64,000 nt of DNA from Streptomyces spinoverrucosus (GTDB lineage: Bacteria > Actinomycetota > Actinomycetes > Streptomycetales > Streptomycetaceae): positions 62,001 to 126,000 of the forward strand of contig NZ_BJND01000025.1 in the NCBI RefSeq assembly GCF_006539505.1. Direction: 5' to 3'. Made by a program: the position numbers and the translations under genes. Shown here in pieces: positions 53,234 to 61,711 of this stretch. Each line of letters begins with the position of its first letter. Position 1 is the stretch's first letter. The notes beneath the pieces were generated by a model. It did not search any database and had not been told where the DNA came from. It saw only the letters and a list, made by a program, of their open reading frames with translations.

Positions 53234-54126
53234 ACGAGACTCCTGGTGCGCAGCGTGTACAGCCCCTGCGGCCGCCACTGGAGGAACGCGACGATGGCGA
53301 CGAGCACCAGCACCTTGGCGACGCTGACGGTGGTGGAGTACTCCAGGACCGACTGCAGCACACCCAGCACGAACGCCACGATCACCGTTCCCTTCAGCTG
53401 GCCGATCCCGCCGACCACGATCACCAGGAAGGCGTCGATGATGACGTTGGTGCCCATCGTCGGCCCGATCGGGCCGACCAGCGTCAGCGCCACCCCGGCG
53501 ATGCCCGCGAGCCCGGAGCCGACGAAGAACGCTGTGCGGTCGACGCGGGCGGTGGAGATGCCGGACACCTCCGCGAGGTCCCGGTTCTGCACCACGGCCC
53601 GGATCCGGCGGCCGAGCGGCGTCAGCCGCAGCGTCGACGCGAGCGCGACGACCGCCGCGACGGCGAGGCCCAGGATGAACAGCCGGCTGTTCGCGACCGT
53701 GAGCGGATCCGCGCCGCCGATCAGCGTGACGTTTCCGGTGAGCCAGTCCGGCGCCCGAGTCTGCACATTGGGTGCGCCGAAAATGTCCCGGGCGAGTTGC
53801 TGGAGCATCAGCGAGACACCCCAGGTGACGAGAAGGGTGTCCAGTGGCCGCAGATAAAGCCGTCGTATCAGCAACCATTCGAGCAGCGCGCCCAGGGCAC
53901 CGGAGACGAGAAAGGCGACGGGCAGCGCGACCAGCAGCGACATTCCGGCGTCGGAAATGGATTTCTGCAGGACGTACGTTGTGTAGGCGCCCGCCATGAT
54001 GAACTCGCCGTGGGCCATGTTGATGACGTTCATCTGGCCGAAGGTGAGCGACAGGCCGAGTGCGATCAGCAGCAGGACGGCACCGATGCTGATGCCGGTG
54101 AAGGTCTGACCGAGGATGACGGTCAT
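53230..54126 (-). CDS. urtB: Urea ABC transporter permease UrtB
   Basis: 298 aa from ATG 54126 (GAGGAGG upstream). LivH-like permease: GAVLLLIALGLSLTFGQMNVINMAHGEFIMAGAY, LTPLGRRIRAVVQNRDLAEVSGISTARVD (EAA-type loop) and VGGIGQLKGTVIVAFVLG. About eight membrane helices. UrtB-type enzymes are distinguished from branched-chain amino-acid permeases by FGQMNVINMAHGEF and QWRPQGLY; both are present. It follows urtA by 11 bases. Confidence 0.93.
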   Translation of the reverse strand: MTVILGQTFTGISIGAVLLLIALGLSLTFGQMNVINMAHGEFIMAGAYTTYVLQKSISDAGMSLLVALPVAFLVSGALGALLEWLLIRRLYLRPLDTLLVTWGVSLMLQQLARDIFGAPNVQTRAPDWLTGNVTLIGGADPLTVANSRLFILGLAVAAVVALASTLRLTPLGRRIRAVVQNRDLAEVSGISTARVDRTAFFVGSGLAGIAGVALTLVGPIGPTMGTNVIIDAFLVIVVGGIGQLKGTVIVAFVLGVLQSVLEYSTTVSVAKVLVLVAIVAFLQWRPQGLYTLRTRSLV

Positions 54127-54137
54127 GCGGCGCCTCC

Positions 54138-55394
54138 TCAGCTCAGGTCGGAGGCCCAGGAGTAACCCTTGAGGTACGGGTCGGGCTCGATGGGCTTGCC
54201 GGAGTCCCACACCTCCTTGATCAGTCCGTCGGTGCCGATCTCGCCGATGCGGGCGGTCTTGTAGAGGTGCTGGGTGGCGCCGTCCACGGTGACCTCGCCC
54301 TCGGGTGCGTCGAAGGTGATGCCGTCGGAGGCGGCCTTCACCTTCTCCGGGTCGAAGGACTTGGCCTTCTCGACCATCGCCTTCCACAGGTAGACCGAGG
54401 TGTACGCGGCCTCCATGGGGTCACTGGTCGGCTTGTCCTCGCCGTACTTCGCCTTGTACGCCTTCACGAACTTCTCGTTCGCGGCGCCCGCGGTCGTCTG
54501 GTAGTAGTTCCAGGCCGTCAACTGGCCCGCCAGATACTGCGAGCCGATCGATTTGACCTCCTCCTCGGCGATCGAGACGGAGACCACCGGCAGCGACTTC
54601 GCGGTGAGCCCGGCCGACTTGTACTCCTTGAAGAAGGCCACGTTGGAATCGCCGTTGAGGGTGTTGAACACGGCGTCCGCCTTCGCCGCCTTCACCTTGT
54701 TGGCGATCGTGCTGAACTCGGTGGAGCCGAGCGGAGCGTAGTCCTCGCCGAGAATCGTCATGCCGTTGGCCTTGGCGTACGCCTGGATGATCTTGTTGGC
54801 GGTGCGCGGGAAGACGTAGTCGCTGCCGACCAGGTAGAGCTTCTTCAGGCCCTTGCTCTTGAGGTAGTCCAGCGCCGGGACGATCTGCTGGTTGGTGGTC
54901 GCGCCCGTGTAGAAGATGTACGGCGACTGCTCCAGGCCCTCGTACTGCACCGGGTAGAACAGCAGCGACTTGTTCTTCTCGAACACCGGCTTGACGGCCT
55001 TGCGGCTGGCGGAGGTCCAGCAGCCGAAGGTGGCGGCGACCCGGTCCTCCTTGATCAGCTTCTGTGCCTTCTCGGCGAACGTCGGCCAGTCGGAGGCGCC
55101 GTCCTCGCTGATCGGCTGGATCTTCTTGCCGAGCACCCCGCCGGAGGCGTTGATCTCGTCGATCGCCAGCTTCAGGGAGTCGCGTACGGTCACCTCGCTG
55201 ATCGCCATGGTGCCGGACAGCGAGTTGAGCAGACCGACCTTGACCGTGTCACCGCTGACGTCGGCCTGCGCGGCCTCGTCGGACGAGCCGGCCGCGTCGG
55301 TCTTCGCCCCGCACGCGGACAGCGCCACGACGGCCGTGAGCGCGAGGCCGCCGGACAGGAAGCGACGGCGGAGAATGATGGAAGCGCTGGACAA
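54138..55394 (-). CDS. urtA: Urea ABC transporter substrate-binding lipoprotein UrtA
   Basis: 418 aa. TTG 55394 fits best because GAGGGGG lies 7 bases upstream; the TTG at 55424 follows a GGAGG with no spacing. The signal ends in the lipobox LSAC (about residue 29), so it is a lipoprotein. The mature protein is a Peripla_BP_5 fold with GLLNSLSGTMAISEVTVRDS, FGCWTSASRKAVKPVFEKN, YPVQYEGLEQSPYIFYTGA and LVGSDYVFPRT, the standard UrtA set that binds urea. It is the first gene of urtABCDE; its leader has GlnR-like half-sites. Confidence 0.93.
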   Translation of the reverse strand: MSSASIILRRRFLSGGLALTAVVALSACGAKTDAAGSSDEAAQADVSGDTVKVGLLNSLSGTMAISEVTVRDSLKLAIDEINASGGVLGKKIQPISEDGASDWPTFAEKAQKLIKEDRVAATFGCWTSASRKAVKPVFEKNKSLLFYPVQYEGLEQSPYIFYTGATTNQQIVPALDYLKSKGLKKLYLVGSDYVFPRTANKIIQAYAKANGMTILGEDYAPLGSTEFSTIANKVKAAKADAVFNTLNGDSNVAFFKEYKSAGLTAKSLPVVSVSIAEEEVKSIGSQYLAGQLTAWNYYQTTAGAANEKFVKAYKAKYGEDKPTSDPMEAAYTSVYLWKAMVEKAKSFDPEKVKAASDGITFDAPEGEVTVDGATQHLYKTARIGEIGTDGLIKEVWDSGKPIEPDPYLKGYSWASDLS

Positions 55395-55460
55395 ATGGAC
55401 CCCCTCGGGTGTGGAGGACGACAACCTCCTGAAGTGCGGTCCACAGCCTCAAGTCGCTCT

Positions 55461-55487
55461 GTTTCCGGGGCGTTTCACGGGACTTTC
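55461..55487 (-). promoter_or_regulatory. GlnR-like operator upstream of urtA
   Basis: Read on the minus strand, GAAAG-n6-GAAAC-n6-GAAAC: three half-sites at 11-bp intervals (plus-strand CTTTC 55483-55487, GTTTC 55472-55476 and GTTTC 55461-55465). GlnR of actinobacteria binds GTnAC-n6-GAAAC arrays and activates nitrogen genes, including urea uptake. The site lies 67-93 bases before the TTG. GlnR itself is not in the window. Confidence 0.65.
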
Positions 55488-55512
55488 CCCGAGGCAACAA
55501 AAAACGCCCCGG
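55465..55512 (-). promoter_or_regulatory. 11-bp stem-loop in the urtA leader
   Basis: CCGGGGCGTTT (55465-55475) pairs with AAACGCCCCGG (55502-55512) around 26 bases. It overlaps the GlnR-like half-sites. In RNA it could be an attenuator for readthrough from the 55619 gene, or simply reflect the operator. Confidence 0.45.
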
Positions 55513-55618
55513 CGGTGTGTGATGTGCATTCGAAAGCAGAATTCACACGGATTCACAATTCGCCCGAGGCATTCTAGTTAGTTTCCGTGGGAAGTATCTT
55601 GACGTCCGCTCAGCCGTG

Positions 55619-56731
55619 TCAAGAGGGGGAGCTGTGAAGATCCAGCTCCGTGAGCACATCGAAGTCGCAGCCGTCCGCCCGCGCCAGATAGATCCGCTGA
55701 CGCACATGGCCGCCCCGCAGCCGCAGCAGCCCGCGCGGCCCCTCGTACGACACCGTCCCGGCCGCCGCCCCGATCGCCCCCACGTCCAGCGTCCCGGCCC
55801 GCTTCAGCAGTGCCGCCAGCAGCAGGACGCCCTCGTAGCAGGACTCACCGAGGCTGCCGAGCGCGGGTGCCTCGATGCCGTACCGGCGCGAGTACTGGCC
55901 GTGGAAGTCGAGGGTGTTCTGGTTGGCGAGAGAGGCGAAGAAGCCGGCGGTGCTGTAGAGGTCGGTGGTCGCCGAAGGGCCGCTCGCCATCAGCATGTTC
56001 TCGTCCATCAGGGTGCTCAGCCGCAGGCAGCGCGCGTCGAGGCCGTACTCCGCGAACGCCCGGTTGAACCGCACGGCGTCGCTGCCGACCAGCAGCATCA
56101 GTACCGCGTCGGTGTCCGAGCGCTCGACGCGGCGCAGCGTGGGCTCGAAGTCGTGGGTACCGAGCGGGAGATACACCTCACCGGCGACCGTTCCGCCGGT
56201 CTCGCGCGCGTACGACCGTGCCGCCCGCGCCGTACGCCGCGGCCACACGTAGTCGTTGCCGACGACGAACCACCGGCGCACCCGGCGTTCGCGCGCCAGC
56301 AGGGTCATCGCGGGCCGCAGTTGGTCGCGGGGCGTCTCACTCGTCAGGAACACGCCCGCGGTGTTCTCCCCGCCCTCGTACAGGGCGGTGTAGACGTACG
56401 GCACCCGATGGGCGATCCTCGGCGCCAGCGCCTGTCGCACCGAGGAGATGTGCCAGCCCGTGACGCCCTGCACCACGCCCAGGTCCACCAACGCCTCGAC
56501 ATGGTCGGCGATCTGGCGGGGCGGCGCCCCGCCGTCGACGGGGATCAGCCGCAGCTCGCGGCCGAGCACCCCACCCGCGCCGTTGATCCGCTCGGCGGCG
56601 AGCCGGGCGCACAGCTCGCAGGTCGGCCCGAAGATCCCCGCCGGTCCCTGCAACGGGAAGACGAGCGCCACGCCGAGCACGGAGGCGTCGGCCGTGAACC
56701 ACTCGCCGAGTGGGGGATCGTGCCGGAACAT
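55619..56731 (-). CDS. Cytoplasmic UrtA/AmiC-like amide-binding protein
   Basis: 370 aa, no signal or lipobox (MFRHDPPLGEWFTADAS). The Peripla_BP_6 fold is close to UrtA/AmiC: ALVFPLQGPAGIFGPTCELC, INGAGGVLGRELRLIPVDGG, VVGNDYVWPRRTARAARSYA and STLMDENMLMASG. AmiC in Pseudomonas binds amides and releases the antiterminator AmiR; here no AmiR gene is adjacent, but a MarR gene is divergent at 56810. The gene precedes urtA on the same strand, 224 bases away. It may sense urea or amide inside the cell. Confidence 0.78.
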   Translation of the reverse strand: MFRHDPPLGEWFTADASVLGVALVFPLQGPAGIFGPTCELCARLAAERINGAGGVLGRELRLIPVDGGAPPRQIADHVEALVDLGVVQGVTGWHISSVRQALAPRIAHRVPYVYTALYEGGENTAGVFLTSETPRDQLRPAMTLLARERRVRRWFVVGNDYVWPRRTARAARSYARETGGTVAGEVYLPLGTHDFEPTLRRVERSDTDAVLMLLVGSDAVRFNRAFAEYGLDARCLRLSTLMDENMLMASGPSATTDLYSTAGFFASLANQNTLDFHGQYSRRYGIEAPALGSLGESCYEGVLLLAALLKRAGTLDVGAIGAAAGTVSYEGPRGLLRLRGGHVRQRIYLARADGCDFDVLTELDLHSSPS

Positions 56732-56809
56732 GCCGTCATGATTTCGGGTCCCCCAGGTGAACTCCAGTCCGTCTCATACGATGTACGCACACCGTGATCC
56801 AGGAGCAGG

Positions 56810-57253
56810 ATGCCCACTTCATCTGCGTCGCGTCGGCCGCAGGACCTGATGCGGCTGCTGACGCGGGCCGAGCGGCTGGCCGCCCGCCGCCTGCAGGCCG
56901 CGTTGGACGAGGAGGGCTGCTCGGTCGAGACGTGGCGGGTGCTCGCGCTGCTCTCCGACGGGGCCGGGCACCACATGACCGCTGTCGCCGAGGCGGCGTT
57001 CCTGCCGGCGCCGACGCTCACCAAGCTGGTCGACCGGCTCGTCGACCAGAACCTGATCCACCGGAGGGTCGACCCCCTCGACCGGCGCCGCATCCTCGCC
57101 CACCTCACTCCACGCGGCCTGGAGTACTGGCGACGCGTCGACCGTGCGGTACGGGCGGACTGGCCGGGGCTAGACGAGGGCGACACGGACGTGCTGCGCA
57201 CACTGCTGGAGCGGCTCGCTGCCGTGCTGGGGGAGACGGCGTCGCGCGTGTGA
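56810..57253 (+). CDS. MarR-family transcriptional regulator
   Basis: 147 aa. Winged helix ~35-110 with HHMTAVAEAAFLPAPTLTKLVDRLVDQNLIHRRVDPLDRRRILAHLTPRGL, the typical MarR recognition helix and beta-wing (DRR). One Cys (residue ~37) could be redox-active. It lies divergent from the amide-binding protein across 78 bases and probably controls both. Its ligand is unknown. ATG 56810 follows AGGAGCAGG. Confidence 0.9.
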   Translation: MPTSSASRRPQDLMRLLTRAERLAARRLQAALDEEGCSVETWRVLALLSDGAGHHMTAVAEAAFLPAPTLTKLVDRLVDQNLIHRRVDPLDRRRILAHLTPRGLEYWRRVDRAVRADWPGLDEGDTDVLRTLLERLAAVLGETASRV

Positions 57254-57313
57254 CCGCGTTGCGCCTGGCCGCTCAGCTGAGCGGGGCGCGGCGGTCGTGC
57301 TTACCCTGGAGAC

Positions 57314-59059
57314 GTGGCTCGTTCCAACGATGAGGTCGCCGCGCTGTTCGCCGAGTACGCGGACCTGATCTCGATCACCGGAGGAGACGCGTTCCGCACG
57401 CGCACCTACGAGAAGGCCGCCCGCTCCATCGGCGGCTACCACGCCGACGTGTCCACCCTGGACGTCAAGGGCCTGCAGGAGATCCCCAACGTCGGCAAGT
57501 CGATCGCCGAGAAGATCGTCGAGTACTTCCGCACCGGCCAGGTGTCGGCCGTCGAGGAGCTGCGGGCGAAGATCCCCGCCGGGGTCCGGCGGCTGACGGC
57601 CATCCCCACGCTCGGCCCGAAGAAGGCCATGGCGATCTACGAGGAGCTGGGCATCTCCTCGATCGAGGAACTGGCCGACGCCATCCACGAGGAGCGGCTG
57701 CGGGATCTGAAGGGCTTCGGTCCCAAGACGGAGGAGAACATCCTGCACGGCATCGCGCTGCTGCAGTCCTCCGGGGACCGGGTGCTGATCGACGCCGCGA
57801 TGGACGTCGCCGAGGACGTCCTCGCCCAGCTGTCGAAGGTGACCGGCTGCCGGCGGTGCGCGTACGCCGGCTCGCTGCGCCGCGGCCGCGAGACCATCGG
57901 GGACATCGACATCCTCGCCGCCGCCGAGGACTCGGAGCCGCTGATGCGGGCGTTCACCGAGCTGCCGGCGACCAGCGAGGTCATCGCGCACGGCACGACC
58001 AAGACGTCGATCCGCACCACCAAGGGCCTCGCCGTCGACCTGCGGGTCGTACCGCCGGACTCCTGGGGAGCGGCGCTGCAGTACTTCACCGGCTCCAAGG
58101 CGCACAACATCCGCACCCGGGAGCGGGCCGTGCACCAGGGCCTCAAGCTCTCCGAGTACGGGCTGTTCGACGTCGAGAGCGGAGAGAAGATCGTCTCCGA
58201 GACGGAGGAGGACGTCTACGCCCGGCTCGGTCTGCCCTGGATCCCGCCGACCCTGCGCGAGGACCGCGGCGAGATCGAGGCGGGGCTGCGCGACGAGCTG
58301 CCCGAGCTGGTCCAGGAGTCCGACATCCGGGGCGATCTGCACACCCACACGGACCTCACCGACGGTCTCGCCCCGCTGGAGGAGATGGTCGCCGCGGCCG
58401 CCGAACGCGGCTACGCCTACTACGCGATCACCGACCACGCGCCCAACCTCTACATGCAGCGCATGACCGACGAACGGATGCTGGCCCAGCGGATGCGCGT
58501 CCGGGAGCTCGACGAGGAGTACGGGCGGCGCGGCAAACGCGGCGGGATGCGGCTGCTGCACGGCGTGGAGCTGAACATCGACCCCGACGGCGGCGTGGAT
58601 TGGCCCGACGACTTCCTGGCCGACTTCGACATCTGCGTTGCCTCGGTGCACTCGCACTTCAACCAGGGGCACGACGCGATGACCCAGCGGTTCGTGCGGG
58701 CCTGCGAGAACCCGTACATCAACATCATCGGCCACCCCACCACCCGCATCATCGGCAAGCGCCCCGGCGTCGACGCCGACCTGGACGCCCTCTTCGCCGC
58801 CTGCGCCCGCACCGGCACGGCCCTGGAGATCAACTCCCACCCCGACCGGCTCGACCTCAACGACGAGCACATCCTGCGGGCCAAGCGGTACGGGGTGAAG
58901 TTCGCCATCGACAGCGACGCCCACTCCACCCTCCACCTGGCCCACCTGCGCTACGGCGTGGGCACGGCACAGCGCGGCTGGCTCACCAAGGACGACGTGA
59001 TCAACACCTGGCCGCTGACCCGCCTGCGGCGCTTCCTGCGCAAGGGGCGGGCGGGCTAG
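57314..59059 (+). CDS. polX: DNA polymerase/3'-5' exonuclease PolX
   Basis: 581 aa from GTG 57314. Order: helix-hairpin-helix and 8-kDa-like part (~1-130, LQEIPNVGKSIAEKIVEYFRTG, LKGFGPKTEENIL), the pol-beta palm (~150-315, GSLRRGRETIGDIDIL with Asp197 and Asp199; AVDLRVV with Asp242) and the PHP exonuclease (~335-575, GDLHTHTDLTDG, ITDHAPN, HGVELNIDPDG, HSHFNQ, GHPTTRI, INSHPDR, DSDAHST). Both domains keep their metal ligands, so it should fill short gaps and remove 3' mismatches in base-excision repair. It probably stands alone. Confidence 0.93.
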   Translation: MARSNDEVAALFAEYADLISITGGDAFRTRTYEKAARSIGGYHADVSTLDVKGLQEIPNVGKSIAEKIVEYFRTGQVSAVEELRAKIPAGVRRLTAIPTLGPKKAMAIYEELGISSIEELADAIHEERLRDLKGFGPKTEENILHGIALLQSSGDRVLIDAAMDVAEDVLAQLSKVTGCRRCAYAGSLRRGRETIGDIDILAAAEDSEPLMRAFTELPATSEVIAHGTTKTSIRTTKGLAVDLRVVPPDSWGAALQYFTGSKAHNIRTRERAVHQGLKLSEYGLFDVESGEKIVSETEEDVYARLGLPWIPPTLREDRGEIEAGLRDELPELVQESDIRGDLHTHTDLTDGLAPLEEMVAAAAERGYAYYAITDHAPNLYMQRMTDERMLAQRMRVRELDEEYGRRGKRGGMRLLHGVELNIDPDGGVDWPDDFLADFDICVASVHSHFNQGHDAMTQRFVRACENPYINIIGHPTTRIIGKRPGVDADLDALFAACARTGTALEINSHPDRLDLNDEHILRAKRYGVKFAIDSDAHSTLHLAHLRYGVGTAQRGWLTKDDVINTWPLTRLRRFLRKGRAG

Positions 59060-59071
59060 GACTCGCGCCCC

Positions 59072-59383
59072 TCAGAGCGGCCGTTGGCGCAGGAGGTTGA
59101 GCAGAGCCCCGTGCCGTGTACGCCGCCACCAGGCCGGTGATCCGGCTCTGTTCGCGCCCTGTCAGTGCGTAGGCCACGCGCCGGTCGCCCCGCCAGGCGT
59201 CGACACGCACCACGAACCCTTCCCCGCCGAGGTGCACGGCGCGTCCGGCGGCTCCATGCACAGCACGACGGCGGCGAATCGCCGAGCGTCGCCAACTGCC
59301 GTCCGCAGTCCTCAGGTTCGGTGACGTCCACCCGAACACCCCCCAGCTCGTGCGTCAACTCGTCCGAAATCCCGGACAGTTCG
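59072..59383 (-). pseudogene. Possible remnant of a saccharopine-dehydrogenase-like protein, frameshifted
   Basis: Three minus-strand pieces appear to be one decayed protein: VELSGISDELTHELGGVRVDV (upstream end), then in another frame GGEGFVVRVDAWRGDRRVAYA followed by TGREQSRITGLVAAYTARG, and in a third LLNLLRQRPL-stop. The second piece resembles the C-terminal end of saccharopine reductase-type proteins; much of the middle would be missing. The identification is by eye and uncertain. The region 59060-59505 otherwise holds the chitinase promoter. Confidence 0.35.
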
Positions 59384-59414
59384 ACTGGTCTAAACCCTTG
59401 ACTGGTACAGACCA
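59384..59414. promoter_or_regulatory. Two DasR-like sites upstream of the chitinase
   Basis: ACTGGTCTAAACCC (59384-59397) and ACTGGTACAGACCA (59401-59414); each matches the dre core ACTGGTCTAGACCA at 12 of 14 bases. DasR, a GntR regulator of GlcNAc and chitin use, represses such promoters until GlcN-6-P accumulates. Direct 12-bp repeats of this type are also known from Streptomyces chitinase promoters. Confidence 0.75.
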
Positions 59415-59505
59415 ACGCGGTTGAGTGTCGGTCCAACCCCCCACCACGGCCGCCCCCACCGTCCCTCCCCTGGGAGCGGCCGTGTACCGCAAAGGAGCTG
59501 AACCT

Positions 59506-60222
59506 GTGTCGAGGCGACGTATTCGCATCTCCGCACTCTTGAGCTCGCTCGCCCTCGCGGGCGCCGCCCTGGCCCTCCAGCCGACTTCCACCGCGTCCGC
59601 AGCCGGATTCGTGGTCAGCGAGGCGCAGTTCAACCAGATGTTCCCGAACCGGAACTCGTTCTACACCTACAGCGGTCTCACCGCCGCCCTCAGCGCGTAC
59701 CCCGGCTTCGCGAACACGGGCAGCGACACTGTGAAGAAGCAGGAGGCCGCGGCGTTCCTGGCCAACGTCAGCCACGAGACCGGCGGCCTGGTGCACATCG
59801 TCGAGCAGAACCAGGCCAACTACCCGCACTATTGCGACTGGAGCCAGCCGTACGGCTGCCCGGCCGGTCAGGCCGCCTACTACGGGCGCGGCCCCATCCA
59901 GCTGAGCTGGAACTTCAACTACAAGGCCGCGGGGGACGCGTTGGGCCTGAACCTCCTCAACGACCCATGGATGGTGCAGAACAACGCCTCGGTCGCCTGG
60001 AAGACGGGCCTGTGGTACTGGAACACCCAGACCGGCCCCGGCACCATGACCGGCCACAACGCCATGGTCAACGGCGCGGGTTTCGGTCAGACGATCCGCA
60101 GCATCAACGGCGCCCTGGAGTGCGACGGCAAGAACCCCGCGCAGGTGCAAAGCCGGGTGAACAACTACCAGCGGTTCACGCAGATCCTCGGGGTTTCACC
60201 GGGCGGCAACCTCTACTGCTGA
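59506..60222 (+). CDS. Secreted GH19 chitinase, catalytic domain only
   Basis: 238 aa from GTG 59506 (AAAGGAG 8 bases upstream), signal ending at about residue 33 (TASA). It is a bare GH19 domain (~35-238): VSEAQFNQMFPNRNSFYTYSG, VSHETGGLVH with the general-acid Glu91, YYGRGPIQLSWNFNYKAAGD and the C-terminal NNYQRFTQILGV. No carbohydrate-binding module precedes it, as in ChiF/ChiG-like Streptomyces enzymes. It hydrolyses chitin and possibly fungal walls, and two DasR-like sites lie about 90-120 bases upstream. Confidence 0.93.
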   Translation: MSRRRIRISALLSSLALAGAALALQPTSTASAAGFVVSEAQFNQMFPNRNSFYTYSGLTAALSAYPGFANTGSDTVKKQEAAAFLANVSHETGGLVHIVEQNQANYPHYCDWSQPYGCPAGQAAYYGRGPIQLSWNFNYKAAGDALGLNLLNDPWMVQNNASVAWKTGLWYWNTQTGPGTMTGHNAMVNGAGFGQTIRSINGALECDGKNPAQVQSRVNNYQRFTQILGVSPGGNLYC

Positions 60223-60293
60223 CGCCGGTTCGCGGGGCATGGTGTCATGCACCTGACTCACCACCATCACCCCTGCGGACGAAGGGCATCGTC

Positions 60294-61664
60294 ATGCGTC
60301 GCACCCCCCACGCCCTGCTCGCCACGACCGCCGCGCTGGCCGCCGCGGTCGTGGCGCCCTCGCCCCCGGCCGGGGCCGCGGCGGCCCCGGCTCCCGGCGC
60401 GTACTACGTGCAGAGCGCCGTCACCGGACTCAACGCGGCCGACAACCAAAGCGCGGTCGAGCAGCGCAGACCCAAGGGCAACGAGGACCGCCAGCAGTGG
60501 AATCTGCGGCCGAGCGGATCCTCGTACGTCCTCGAAAGCACGGACGCCACGGGCAACTGCCTCGGCCGCTCGGGCGACCAGGCGCGGACCGTCGCCTGCA
60601 CGAGCGCCGACGCGGCCTGGGAGATCACGTCCACCGGCGCCGACCAGTACACGCTCAAGGCCCCCGGCACCGACCGCCACCTCACACTCGCACCCAAACC
60701 CTCCGGCGCCAACTACCCGGCCCAGCTGGCGATCGGCGCCCATGGCTCCCTCGCCTCCTGGTACCTCACCCCCGTCACCCCGGCCGCCACCCCCATGCCA
60801 CCCCAGGGCCAGCGCACCCTGGACCAGGTCACGTTCCTCACCTCGCACAACGCCTACGCCAACGGTGTCGACGGCGGCTTCGCCCCGCCCTTCGTGAACC
60901 TCGTTCCGAACCAGTCGCGCGGCATCACCCAGCAACTCGCCGACGGTGTCCGGGGATTCATGCTGGACATCCACCAGACCCCCGACGGCGCGATCCTCTG
61001 CCACAACAGCTGCACCCTGGTCAGCAGGCCGGTCGCCCTCTGGGTCGACCTCCAGCGGATCGTGGACTTCCTCCGGGCCCACCCCGACCAGTTCGTCACC
61101 GTCTTCCTGGAGGACTACGTCGACCCGGGCATCCTGCGCGCCGAACTCGCCCGCGTGAACGGCCTGGACGACGTCCTGTACCGCCCCGACCGGACGGGCG
61201 TCCGCCAGAACGGCTGGCCCCGGCTCGCCGACCTGATCGCCGCCAACGACCGGCTGCTGATCTTCACCGACCACAGCCGCTCCGCCGACCAGTCCGCGGG
61301 CCTGACCCGGGACAGCTTCGGCGTGATGTACCAGCGGGAGTGGACCGTCGAGAACTACTGGTCCATGGGCTCGGGCATCGGCTCCTCCGACTGGTCCTGC
61401 TACAGCCGCTGGTACGACGCGAACACCAACATCCCACTGAACCGCACCGAGCCCGGCTTCCGCCCGCTGTTCGTGATGAACCACTTCCGTGACGTCCCGA
61501 TCACCGCCACGGTCCGCACGGACAACACCAAACTCGCCGACCGCGCCCGCCGCTTCTGCCAGCCGGCCGCCCGCAAGAAGCCCAACTTCCTCGCGGTGGA
61601 CCGCTATGAGCTGGGCGACACCGCGTCCGCGGTGAACGCGCTGAACACCTACACGTATCCGTAA
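60294..61664 (+). CDS. Secreted PI-PLC X-domain protein with N-terminal beta-trefoil-like region
   Basis: 456 aa from ATG 60294 (GAAGGG 7 bases upstream), signal ~1-30. Residues ~32-155 look like a ricin-type trefoil (YYVQSAVTGLNAADNQSAVEQ, GNEDRQQWNLRPS). The phospholipase part follows: TFLTSHNAYANG (His in the active site), QQLADGVRGFMLDIHQTPDG, LCHNSCTL (second His) and LRAHPDQFVTVFLEDYVDP. The X-domain of phosphatidylinositol-specific phospholipase C cleaves the glycerol-phosphate bond. The lipid target is unknown. It converges on the sphingomyelinase-like gene. Confidence 0.87.
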   Translation: MRRTPHALLATTAALAAAVVAPSPPAGAAAAPAPGAYYVQSAVTGLNAADNQSAVEQRRPKGNEDRQQWNLRPSGSSYVLESTDATGNCLGRSGDQARTVACTSADAAWEITSTGADQYTLKAPGTDRHLTLAPKPSGANYPAQLAIGAHGSLASWYLTPVTPAATPMPPQGQRTLDQVTFLTSHNAYANGVDGGFAPPFVNLVPNQSRGITQQLADGVRGFMLDIHQTPDGAILCHNSCTLVSRPVALWVDLQRIVDFLRAHPDQFVTVFLEDYVDPGILRAELARVNGLDDVLYRPDRTGVRQNGWPRLADLIAANDRLLIFTDHSRSADQSAGLTRDSFGVMYQREWTVENYWSMGSGIGSSDWSCYSRWYDANTNIPLNRTEPGFRPLFVMNHFRDVPITATVRTDNTKLADRARRFCQPAARKKPNFLAVDRYELGDTASAVNALNTYTYP

Positions 61665-61675
61665 CGCCTCAAGGG

Positions 61676-61701
61676 GTGGGCCCCGGCCACCCGGGGCCCA
61701 C
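61676..61701. terminator. Strong bidirectional stem-loop terminator
   Basis: GTGGGCCCCGG (61676-61686), a 4-base loop and CCGGGGCCCAC (61691-61701): a perfect 11-bp GC stem between the convergent stops at 61664 and 61712. Confidence 0.9.
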
Positions 61702-61711
61702 GTGGCTCAGC

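Noticed and set aside
55598..55623. CTTGAC-N14-GTCAAG inverted repeat near the end of the 55619 gene
   Set aside because: Arms of 6 bp with 14-base separation can be expected by chance and the position overlaps coding sequence.
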